Source: Amphritea pacifica
GTDB taxonomy: Bacteria > Pseudomonadota > Gammaproteobacteria > Pseudomonadales > Balneatricaceae
DNA: 64,000 nucleotides
Direction of reading: 5' to 3'
Assembly (NCBI RefSeq): GCF_016924145.1
Contig: NZ_JAFFZO010000011.1
Span: 62,001-126,000 of the forward strand
Shown here: in pieces, positions 7,438 through 15,095 of the stretch
How the letters are laid out: each line of letters opens with the position of its first letter
Position numbering within the stretch: position 1 is the stretch's first letter
Made by a program: the position numbers and the translations under genes
Notes under the pieces: generated by a model
What the model was told of the DNA's origin: nothing
Seen by the model: the letters and a program-made list of their open reading frames with translations, nothing else
Database searches by the model: none

Positions 7438-9487
7438 ACTTTTCATCGCCGGTGCTATGGCACTGATGGCGGGTAACGCACTGGCTGTCTGCCCGGCGGT
7501 TACCGGACCCGACGCGGGTGGTGCCTATCCTCACCTGTTTGAAAAAGCTGAATTTGAAAGCCAGCAGGGCTGCACACTGAGCTTCAGTGAAAACCCGGCG
7601 ATCAGCCAGCTGAACAGCCGCATTGCCGGTAACCCTGCACTGTTACCTCTGGCCCAGCGTCTGCCGCAGGAGCCGTTAGTGATTGCGCCTTATCAGAGCA
7701 TCGGTCAGTACGGCGGGGTACTGGATGGTATCTCTAAAGCCACTGAGTCTGGTACCTCTGATCTGCTCTCTGTACGTCATGTTAACCTGGTACGTTTCAG
7801 CGATGATCTGGCGACAGTTGTACCTGAGGTCGCGAAATCCTGGGAGTGGAACGCTGATTTCACCGTACTGAAAGTGAATCTGCGTAAGGGCCATAAGTGG
7901 TCTGATGGGGCACCGTTCACCGCTGCCGATATCGCCTTCTGGTACAACAACATCCTGATGGACAGCCATGTGATCGAGAAGCCAAAGGATCGCTTCCTCT
8001 CCGCCGGTAAGCCTGTCAAAGTGGAAGCTCTGGATGACACCACCGTGCAGTTCACCATGAATGAGCCCGCCCCCGGTTATCTGGATAACTTCGCGCAGGA
8101 CTATGCTCAGCCATTTCTGCCGAAGCATCTGCTGGAAAAATTCCACCCGGCGTTTAACAAGGATGCCGACAAACTGGCGAAGTCACTGGGGTTCGACGAT
8201 GGCTATGCGCTGGTTAACTTCTATTACGGTCAGTCTGACTGGAAGGATATCCCGACGCCGCTGCTGAAAGATAAAGCCGCCACTGAGCGTCTGGTCAAAG
8301 CGGGCTACACCGCCATTATGCCGACCCTTGAGTCCCATCTGGTGGTTGAAGATACCCTGGAAAAACGTCACCTGGTGGCGAACCCATACTTCTTCCAGGT
8401 TGATACTGCCGGTAACCAGTTGCCCTATATCAACGAGATCAATGAAGTCTATATCGGTGATGAGGATATTCAGACCGCTAAGCTGATCTCCGGTGATGTG
8501 GACTATAAAGCGCAGGCGGTTAACCTGCCGCAGGCACCGGTGTTGCTGGAAAACAAAGATCAGGGTAAATATACCGTGGCACTGCGCCCGACCATTGCCC
8601 AGACCACCTTTGCCTTCAACCTGACCGATAAAGATGTCGAAAAGCGGGCGGTGTTTAACGACGTTAACTTCCGTCGGGCGATGTCGGTTGCCATGGACCG
8701 TAATCAGATCAATGAGATCGCCTATTTCGGCCTGGGTACACCCACCCAGTACACCGGATTTGACGCTGACACCACGCCGTTTATTACGGACAAACAGAAA
8801 AACAGCTGGATTCAGTATGACCCGAAACTGGCTGGTGAGCTGCTGGACAAAGCCGGTGTTGTGGATAAAGACGGCGATGGCCTGCGTGATCTGCCATCCG
8901 GCAAGAAGTTTGAACTGAACATCCAGTATGCCACTCAGGGGACGCCCTCTGAAGTAGTTGAGATCGTGGCAAAAAGCTGGAGCGATGTGGGGGTGAAAAC
9001 CACCATTAAGGAAGTGACCTCAGATGAGTACCGTAACTCTCAGACAGCCAACGACCTGAGTGTGCTGAGCTGGGTTATGGGCCGTCCGCTGGCCAATATC
9101 GCCAGCAACACCGAGACCCTGGTGCCACCGTATGGCAGCTTCTTCGATCTGCGTACCGGTATGCTGTGGTCGCAGTATCTGGACACCAACGGTGCTGAAG
9201 GGGTGGCGCCGCCTGCGACTGTTGCGGAAATGAAGAAACTGACGGATCGCTTCGTCACCCTCAAAGCGGGTACCGAAGCGTCCAACAAGGTGGGCAGTCA
9301 GATCGCCGACAGAGTAGTGGATGACCTGTTTATCATCGGTACGGTGAAAGCGGTATCTCCCGTCTATTACAGCAACTCACTGAAAAACTTTGAAGTGCCT
9401 AAGACCTCCTCCTATGAGTTCTATCGCATGTACCCCTACCTGCCATCGCAGTGGTACCTGAGCGATGAAGGGGTTGCTCAGCAATAA
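7430..9487 (+). CDS. ABC transporter substrate-binding protein, family 5 (peptide/opine/Ni type)
   Basis: 685 residues with a signal peptide cleaved after about residue 20 (MSKLFIAGAMALMAGNALA). It belongs to the OppA/DppA family: the segment VVPEVAKSWEWNADFTVL and the WSDGAPFTAADIAFWYN region are diagnostic. It is longer than typical OppA (about 540), closer to YejA-like proteins. It delivers a periplasmic ligand to the two permeases downstream. RBS ACAGGAG lies ahead of the ATG. The linked phosphodiesterase and phosphatase suggest a phosphorylated ligand rather than a plain peptide. Confidence 0.88.
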   Translation: MSKLFIAGAMALMAGNALAVCPAVTGPDAGGAYPHLFEKAEFESQQGCTLSFSENPAISQLNSRIAGNPALLPLAQRLPQEPLVIAPYQSIGQYGGVLDGISKATESGTSDLLSVRHVNLVRFSDDLATVVPEVAKSWEWNADFTVLKVNLRKGHKWSDGAPFTAADIAFWYNNILMDSHVIEKPKDRFLSAGKPVKVEALDDTTVQFTMNEPAPGYLDNFAQDYAQPFLPKHLLEKFHPAFNKDADKLAKSLGFDDGYALVNFYYGQSDWKDIPTPLLKDKAATERLVKAGYTAIMPTLESHLVVEDTLEKRHLVANPYFFQVDTAGNQLPYINEINEVYIGDEDIQTAKLISGDVDYKAQAVNLPQAPVLLENKDQGKYTVALRPTIAQTTFAFNLTDKDVEKRAVFNDVNFRRAMSVAMDRNQINEIAYFGLGTPTQYTGFDADTTPFITDKQKNSWIQYDPKLAGELLDKAGVVDKDGDGLRDLPSGKKFELNIQYATQGTPSEVVEIVAKSWSDVGVKTTIKEVTSDEYRNSQTANDLSVLSWVMGRPLANIASNTETLVPPYGSFFDLRTGMLWSQYLDTNGAEGVAPPATVAEMKKLTDRFVTLKAGTEASNKVGSQIADRVVDDLFIIGTVKAVSPVYYSNSLKNFEVPKTSSYEFYRMYPYLPSQWYLSDEGVAQQ

Positions 9488-9502
9488 ACCTGAGTGAATC
9501 AG

Positions 9503-9531
9503 AAAAGGGAGGGGCGGGGCCTCTCCCTTTT
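9503..9531 (+). terminator. stem-loop after the binding-protein gene (partial terminator)
   Basis: AAAAGGGAG (9503-9511) pairs with CTCCCTTTT (9523-9531) around a G/C-rich loop. Lying 15 nt after the binding-protein stop, it can act as an attenuator or 3'-stabilising hairpin, giving more binding protein than permease. Confidence 0.55.
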
Positions 9532-9578
9532 AGCCGTTATAGCAGCGATTAATGATGATCGTTTTTTTGGGTAGTCGT

Positions 9579-9646
9579 TTACTAACCCAATTCTCAGGTC
9601 TGTAAACCCGGGTTCAGATAATCAGACCTGGAAATAGGGTTAGTAA
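9579..9646 (+). promoter_or_regulatory. triple nested inverted repeat before the permease genes
   Basis: Three concentric perfect palindromes: TTACTAACCC (9579-9588) with GGGTTAGTAA (9637-9646); CAGGTCTG (9595-9602) with CAGACCTG (9623-9630); and AACCCGGGTT (9605-9614). The 68-nt unit would fold into one long interrupted hairpin in the mRNA, or serve as a composite operator. It ends 23 nt before the permease start. Confidence 0.55.
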
Positions 9647-9669
9647 GCTCAGCAAGGAGTCTTATTGAA

Positions 9670-10851
9670 ATGATGCAATTCTTATCTGATACCTGGCTGC
9701 TGTGGATTCTCCTCAGCGTCGGCGGCCTGCTCTGGTGGAGCGGCCGTGACAGCCAGTATTTTCACTATGTGTTTAACCGCTATCTGTTGGCGCTGGCAAC
9801 TCTGCTGCTGGTTAGCGGTATTGTGTTCTCTCTGATGGAGGTGTTGCCGGGGGATTGTGCCGAGAAGTATATCGCCTATAAAAACACCCAGGGGGAGACC
9901 ATCACCCAGGCGGATATTCAGGCGGAACGGGTGCGCATGGGGCTGGATAAATCGCTGCCGGAGCGCTGGGGCCGCTGGGTCACCAACCTGACCCTGCGAG
10001 GCGATCTGGGGTTTAGCTGTGCCAAGCGGCAGTCGGTTAATCTGGCGCTGGGCAACCGCTTCTGGATGAGCTTTATGTTCTGTATTGCCGGGCTGGTGTT
10101 TGCCTATCTGATCGCGGTGCCGTTTGGCATTCTGTCAGCCTTCACCATCAATAAATCCTGGCGCGATACAAATCCGCAACACAGCAAAGCTGAACAACTG
10201 TTCGGTACGGCGATTCTCAGCCTGCAAAAAATGGTGGATCTGCTGTTGCGTATTATCAGTTACCTTGGCCTGGCACTGCCCAACTTCCTGCTGGCGCTGA
10301 CTATTATTCTGCTCTATGTGTTTGCCGGTGAGCCGATGCCTACCGGGCTGTTTTCTGACCAGTGGGCTAATGTGCCCTGGTTTGGCGTTGATGGTTTTAG
10401 TACTGGCAAACTGTATGACTTCCTCGGCCATATCTGGTTGCCGATCTTTGTGATCGGCTGGTCGGCCACCGCACTACAGCTGCAAACCGTGCGCGCCCTG
10501 GTGGTGGATGAATCCAACAAACTCTATGTCGATGCCGCCCGTGCCCGCGGGGTAGACGGGGTTGCCCTCTGGGCCGGTTATCCGGTACGGCACTCCATCA
10601 GTCCGCTGTTCAATTCCATCGGTTTTGACTTTCAGCGGGTGTTCAATGATCTGCCGATTGTCGCGGTGGTGATCGGCCTGACGGATTCCGCCGCATTGCT
10701 GATCGAAGCGCTCTCTATGACCAACGATCAGGAGCTGGCCGCCGGTATTCTGTTTCTGGTGGCGCTGGTGGTGATCAGTATGAATTTTATAACCGATGTG
10801 GTGTTGGCGGCGATCGATCCACGTGTACGTAAGAGTGTCCTGGGGAACTGA
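9670..10851 (+). CDS. ABC transporter permease, DppB/OppB type
   Basis: 393 residues with about 6-7 membrane segments; RBS AAGGAG lies 10 nt upstream. It shows the N-terminal hallmark EVLPGD and the EAA coupling loop AARARGVDGVALWAGYPVRH, which docks on the ATPase. It is longer than standard DppB (about 340) because of an extra N-terminal membrane segment and an inserted hydrophilic region. It pairs with the next gene to form the inner-membrane channel; the two overlap by one base. Confidence 0.88.
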   Translation: MMQFLSDTWLLWILLSVGGLLWWSGRDSQYFHYVFNRYLLALATLLLVSGIVFSLMEVLPGDCAEKYIAYKNTQGETITQADIQAERVRMGLDKSLPERWGRWVTNLTLRGDLGFSCAKRQSVNLALGNRFWMSFMFCIAGLVFAYLIAVPFGILSAFTINKSWRDTNPQHSKAEQLFGTAILSLQKMVDLLLRIISYLGLALPNFLLALTIILLYVFAGEPMPTGLFSDQWANVPWFGVDGFSTGKLYDFLGHIWLPIFVIGWSATALQLQTVRALVVDESNKLYVDAARARGVDGVALWAGYPVRHSISPLFNSIGFDFQRVFNDLPIVAVVIGLTDSAALLIEALSMTNDQELAAGILFLVALVVISMNFITDVVLAAIDPRVRKSVLGN

Positions 10852-12095
10852 TGATGACTGCACTGTTAGCCCGCTTCCGGCGTAAGCCGAAGCCACAAAA
10901 CGATGAGTCTTATTACACCGCCGGACAACTGGCGCTGATTAAGGCGCGCTTTAAACGCAAAACCTCCGGGGTGGTGGCTGCCTGGATTCTCGCTACGCTG
11001 GTGCTGATGGGGTTTTTCGCCGGATTTTTCTCGCCGGTTGATCCCACCATTCGCGGTGCCGATGCCGAGTATCGGCGCGGTGTACCACAGCCGATCTTCT
11101 TCTGGGATGATAACGGCTTCTCGCTGCGACCGTTCACCTACACCTATACCAAAGCGAAAAGCAAAATAGATCTGAAAGCGCTGGCCGGTGGCGGGCTGGA
11201 TGCCCTCGATGCGTTTACTGCCAGCGGTGCGCTAACCTCCTCCAGTCAGAACCGGTTTGAAGTGGATAAAGAGCAGCGCCGCTATCTTCAGTTCTTTGTT
11301 AAAGGCTGGGAATACAGTCTGATTGATCTGAGTGTTGGCGGGCTGAATCTGGATCTTCGCTGGGACCGCCATCTGTTCGGCGTTGAGCAGGGGCAGATCC
11401 ATCTGATGGGCACGGATGAAGATGGTAAAGATGTCTTCAGTCGTACCCTGCACGCGATCTGGGTGACCATCAGTATTGCCATTGTGGCGCTGGTGGTGAA
11501 GCTGTTTGTTTCGCTGTTTGTCGGCGGTGTCAGCGGTTATTTTGGTGGCCGGGTCGATACCATTATGATGAGCATTACCGAAGCGGTCCGGGTGATTCCG
11601 CCAATCCCGATCTATCTTGCCTGTGCGGTGGCGCTGGCACAGCTCGACCTGACCCCGGTGCAACGCTACTTCGCGATTGCGTTGGTGATTGGCGCACTGG
11701 ATTTTGCCACCCTCGGGCGGCGTTTGCGCACCCACATTCTCACGGAACGTAATCAGGATTATGTGCTGGCGGCGCAGCTGTGTGGCTCCGGCACCTGGCG
11801 GATCATCTGGCGTCACCTGATCCCCAGCTTTACCAGCTATATCATCGTCGACACCCTGATCAACTTCCCCTATGTGATTCTGGCGGAAACCAGCCTCAGC
11901 TTCCTCGGGCTGGGGCTGACCGAGCCGGTCAACAGTCTGGGGGTGTTACTGCAGAAAGCGCAGGACCCGGATATTCAGCAGAATATGATCTGGCAGTTCT
12001 TCCCGGTGCTGGTGTTTGTGTGCCTGATTATGGCGTTTGTGTTTGTCGGTGATGCCCTGCGCGATGCCGCTGACCCCTATTCGGAGAAGAAGTGA
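10851..12095 (+). CDS. ABC transporter permease, DppC/OppC type
   Basis: 414 residues. One N-terminal membrane segment (about 43-62) is followed by a periplasmic region of about 130 residues that is larger than in DppC. Five C-terminal membrane segments follow, with an EAA loop AAQLCGSGTWRIIWRHLIP. The segment HLMGTDEDGKDVFSR is the usual DppC-type GTDxxGRD motif. It forms the second channel half with the preceding permease and is followed at once by the ATPase gene. Confidence 0.88.
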   Translation: MMTALLARFRRKPKPQNDESYYTAGQLALIKARFKRKTSGVVAAWILATLVLMGFFAGFFSPVDPTIRGADAEYRRGVPQPIFFWDDNGFSLRPFTYTYTKAKSKIDLKALAGGGLDALDAFTASGALTSSSQNRFEVDKEQRRYLQFFVKGWEYSLIDLSVGGLNLDLRWDRHLFGVEQGQIHLMGTDEDGKDVFSRTLHAIWVTISIAIVALVVKLFVSLFVGGVSGYFGGRVDTIMMSITEAVRVIPPIPIYLACAVALAQLDLTPVQRYFAIALVIGALDFATLGRRLRTHILTERNQDYVLAAQLCGSGTWRIIWRHLIPSFTSYIIVDTLINFPYVILAETSLSFLGLGLTEPVNSLGVLLQKAQDPDIQQNMIWQFFPVLVFVCLIMAFVFVGDALRDAADPYSEKK

Positions 12096-13825
12096 TGAAT
12101 GTGAGCAGAAATTTACTGGAAATTCGCGATCTGACCATCGACTTTCATACCGATGAAGGGCGGGTGCGCGCGGTGGAAAACCTCAATCTGAGCATCCGTC
12201 CCGGAGAGGTGATGGGGCTGGTGGGCGAGAGTGGTTCGGGTAAATCGATCACCGCCAAGAGCATTATGCGCCTGGCACCGGGGAATGCGGTGATTCAGCA
12301 TCCCAGCCAGATCACCCTCAACCATCAGGGGCAGGAGGTTAACATTCTGAAACTGCGCGGCCGTGATCTGCGGCTGGTGCGCGGCGATGCGGTATCGATG
12401 ATCTTTCAGGAACCGATGGCCAGTTTTGCCCCGGCGATCCGCATCAGTGATCAGATTATTCAGACCATGCAGATCCATCTGGGCTATGACAAAGATCAGG
12501 CCCGCCGTGCCGGTATCGAACTGTTTGACCGGGTCGGTATAGTCGATCCGGCGAAGCGCTTTGATCAGTATGTGTTTGAACTGTCCGGTGGTATGCGTCA
12601 GCGGGCGATGATCGCCATGGCACTATCGACCCAACCGAAACTGCTGATCGCCGATGAACCCACCACTGCGCTGGATGTGACCATTCAGGCGCAGGTGCTG
12701 GAGCTGATGATGGAGCTGCGGGAGCAACTGGGGATGGCGATGCTGTTTATTACCCACGATCTGGGGGTGGTTTCCAAAATCGCGGACAACGTCACTGTGA
12801 TGCAGCGGGGTGAAGTCGTCGAGGCGGGCAGTGCCGACCGGGTGCTGTTTCAGCCGCAACACCCCTATACCCAACGTTTGCTGGATGCCTTGCCGCATCT
12901 GGAGAATCTGCCGGAGGCCCCGCAGCATACACCGCAGCCGCTGCTGTCGGTGAAAGATCTGTCGATCAGCTATCCGGTGTCGGGTAACGGGCGTAAAACG
13001 GAGCTGTTTACCGCGGTGAAGAATATCAGCCTGGACCTGCCGGAAGGACAGATTATCGGTTTGGTGGGCGAGAGTGGCTCCGGCAAGACCTCGCTGGGTA
13101 AGGCGATGCTGGGGGCTGCACCGATCAGCAGCGGTCATGTTGAATACCATCACACCAAAAAGAAAGTGAAGTTTGGCGCCGGTAAAGCGGTTAAACGCAA
13201 ACGGCTGGCACGCACCGCGCAACTGGTGTTTCAGGACCCGTACAGTTCGCTAAACCCACGCATGACTGTGCGCGATATTATTGCTGAACCCCTGGAAGCG
13301 ATGAGACTCACCAAAAACCGTGAAGAGACCGATCAGCGGGTAATCGAAGTGGCGCAACGCTGTCATATTGAGGTGGAGCATCTGCGCCGTTTCCCCCATG
13401 CCTTTTCCGGAGGCCAGCGACAGCGCATCAGTATCGCCCGGGCACTGGTCTGCAAACCCAGATTTATAGTTGCGGATGAATCGGTCGCCGCGCTGGATGT
13501 GTCGATTCAGGCGGAAATTCTGAGCCTGTTGAAACAGCTGAAAGATGAGCTGGGGCTGACCATCCTGTTTATCTCCCATGACCTGAGCGTGATCGCCAAC
13601 CTGTGTGACTGGGTATGTGTGATGCGCTATGGCGAACTGGTGGAGCAGGGCACGGTGCGGCAGATCTTCCTCGATCCGCAACAGGACTATACCCAGAAAC
13701 TGATCGCCTCAATCCCGCTGCTGAACTCACCTGAGGGACGGTCGCAACGCTCACCGAGCTTGTTGCAGGTTGCTGAACAGTTTGCCGGCTCAGGTTTAAA
13801 TTATTCTCAACTGGAGCGTATTTAG
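12095..13825 (+). CDS. fused double ATPase of the peptide-type ABC importer (DppD-DppF/YejF like)
   Basis: 576 residues from the ATG at 12095, which overlaps the permease stop (an in-frame GTG lies at 12092). Two nucleotide-binding domains are fused: the first has GESGSGKS, LSGGMRQR and LLIADEPTTALD, the second GESGSGKT, FSGGQRQR and FIVADESVAALD. The last motif has Ser instead of the usual Pro after the catalytic Glu. Each half ends with the OppD/F-type C-terminal region (QHPYTQRLLDALP, QDYTQKLIASIP). It powers uptake through the two permeases. Confidence 0.9.
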   Translation: MNVSRNLLEIRDLTIDFHTDEGRVRAVENLNLSIRPGEVMGLVGESGSGKSITAKSIMRLAPGNAVIQHPSQITLNHQGQEVNILKLRGRDLRLVRGDAVSMIFQEPMASFAPAIRISDQIIQTMQIHLGYDKDQARRAGIELFDRVGIVDPAKRFDQYVFELSGGMRQRAMIAMALSTQPKLLIADEPTTALDVTIQAQVLELMMELREQLGMAMLFITHDLGVVSKIADNVTVMQRGEVVEAGSADRVLFQPQHPYTQRLLDALPHLENLPEAPQHTPQPLLSVKDLSISYPVSGNGRKTELFTAVKNISLDLPEGQIIGLVGESGSGKTSLGKAMLGAAPISSGHVEYHHTKKKVKFGAGKAVKRKRLARTAQLVFQDPYSSLNPRMTVRDIIAEPLEAMRLTKNREETDQRVIEVAQRCHIEVEHLRRFPHAFSGGQRQRISIARALVCKPRFIVADESVAALDVSIQAEILSLLKQLKDELGLTILFISHDLSVIANLCDWVCVMRYGELVEQGTVRQIFLDPQQDYTQKLIASIPLLNSPEGRSQRSPSLLQVAEQFAGSGLNYSQLERI

Positions 13826-13826
13826 T

Positions 13827-14726
13827 ATGGATTACTCAATGGCTGAGATCCGCGCCTTTAACGCGACGTTACAGGCGGGTAATTTCACCCGGGCGGCGGA
13901 TCTGCTGGAGGTAAGTCAGCCCGCCATTACTGCTCAGATTCGCAAGCTGGAATCCCGTTTCAGCACGCCGTTGCTGGAACGGCTGAGTAAAGGGGTGCGG
14001 GCCACGGATCTGGGTAAGCAGCTGTATCAGATTACCCGTCAGTATCATGATCTTGAAGCCGCGATAGAGGTGTTGTCCAACCCCACGCTGTCGCCCGGGA
14101 AGATGACCCTGCAGGTGGCCAACGCCTCTTCGATCATCTTCATGCCGCTGATCGCTGAGTTCAGCCGGCGATTCCCGCAGACAACCCTGAAAATAAAGTC
14201 GGTGACTACGTCGGAGTGCCGGGCGCTGGTACTCAACCGGGAGGTGGATATCGGTCTGTTTCCGTTGCTGGATGAGAGTAGCGAACTGTCCCGCCTGGCG
14301 TTTTCCTCTCACCGTCTGGTGGCGGTATTGCGGCCGGATCACCCTCTGGCTGAGCATAAAGCGTTGTCGGTCAGTCAACTGGTCGGTGAACCGCTGATCG
14401 TCTATAAACCAGAAGCCTGTACCCAGCAGTTGCTGGAACAACTGTTTGTGCGTAACCAGCTCAGGGTGTCGGGTAATGTGGTGGTGGATGGACGGCTGGA
14501 TATGTCTGAGGCAGTGAGCCATGGACTGGGGATCGGCTTTGCGCTGCAGCAGGATATCCGTCCCGATCCGCGTTTGACGGTCATACCGATTACAGAGGCA
14601 ACGGAGGACGTGGTAGAGCATGTGGTGTGGATGAAAAACCGTCGCAGCCTCCCCGGAATCCGTGACTTTATTCAGCTGGCGCTGGAGCAGCGTTGCGGTG
14701 CGCTGTCAGAGGTAAGCGAGTTGTAA
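13827..14726 (+). CDS. LysR-family transcriptional regulator
   Basis: 299 residues with an N-terminal winged helix (FNATLQAGNFTRAADLLEVSQPAITAQIRKLE split over residues 9-40) and a periplasmic-binding-like effector domain. It follows the ATPase stop by one base and is co-oriented with the importer operon, so it probably controls that operon in response to the imported compound. This placement at the end of the operon is less usual than divergent placement. The inducer is unknown. Confidence 0.88.
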   Translation: MDYSMAEIRAFNATLQAGNFTRAADLLEVSQPAITAQIRKLESRFSTPLLERLSKGVRATDLGKQLYQITRQYHDLEAAIEVLSNPTLSPGKMTLQVANASSIIFMPLIAEFSRRFPQTTLKIKSVTTSECRALVLNREVDIGLFPLLDESSELSRLAFSSHRLVAVLRPDHPLAEHKALSVSQLVGEPLIVYKPEACTQQLLEQLFVRNQLRVSGNVVVDGRLDMSEAVSHGLGIGFALQQDIRPDPRLTVIPITEATEDVVEHVVWMKNRRSLPGIRDFIQLALEQRCGALSEVSEL

Positions 14727-14755
14727 AAAATGCCGTTTTTTGTTTGATTTGTTGC

Positions 14756-14781
14756 TCAAGTTCCCATTGTGCTGCCGATAT
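14756..14781 (+). promoter_or_regulatory. candidate sigma-28 (FliA) flagellar promoter
   Basis: TCAAGTT (from 14756) and GCCGATAT (14774-14781) match the FliA consensus TAAAGTTT-N11-GCCGATAA, with spacing at N11 counted after TCAAGTT. It lies 26 nt before the ATG of a YjfB-like motility gene, so sequence and function agree. Confidence 0.6.
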
Positions 14782-14807
14782 ACTCTATATCGCGAAGGAG
14801 TATTACG

Positions 14808-15005
14808 ATGGAAATAACAGCGGCTTCCGCTTCTGCATATCAGCAAGCCTCGTTACAGAATGAGGTTGCACTGGCTGTTGCGGGTAAAGCAAAAGACAAT
14901 CTTGAACTGCAAGGGGCTATGGCTCTGCAACTGCTGGAAAGCGCGGCTTCGGCTGCCGTCGATCCCTCATCTCCGCTGGGGCAGAATATCGACATCATGG
15001 CATGA
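14808..15005 (+). CDS. YjfB-like putative motility protein
   Basis: 65 residues from the ATG at 14808, with RBS AAGGAG 7 nt upstream. It shows the YjfB pattern: a helical body with Ala/Gln/Leu repeats (AYQQASLQNEVALAVAGKAK) and the C-terminal signature LGQNIDIMA. The family is called putative motility protein and has no known biochemical role. A FliA-type promoter directly upstream supports expression with late flagellar genes. It lies alone between the LysR gene and a convergent c-di-GMP gene. Confidence 0.75.
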   Translation: MEITAASASAYQQASLQNEVALAVAGKAKDNLELQGAMALQLLESAASAAVDPSSPLGQNIDIMA

Positions 15006-15060
15006 TAGCTGCCAACAACGATGGGGCGGTATTAAATTAATTAACAGCCCCGACCTGAAC

Positions 15061-15086
15061 AAAACCGCCGTCTGGCGGTTTTTTTA
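15061..15086. terminator. intrinsic terminator between convergent genes
   Basis: AAAACCGCC pairs with GGCGGTTTT around GTCT, followed by a T-run on the plus strand and preceded by A residues for the minus strand. It can serve both the motility gene and the GGDEF-EAL gene, whose stop is at 15096. Confidence 0.8.
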
Positions 15087-15095
15087 TCGCTGGAA

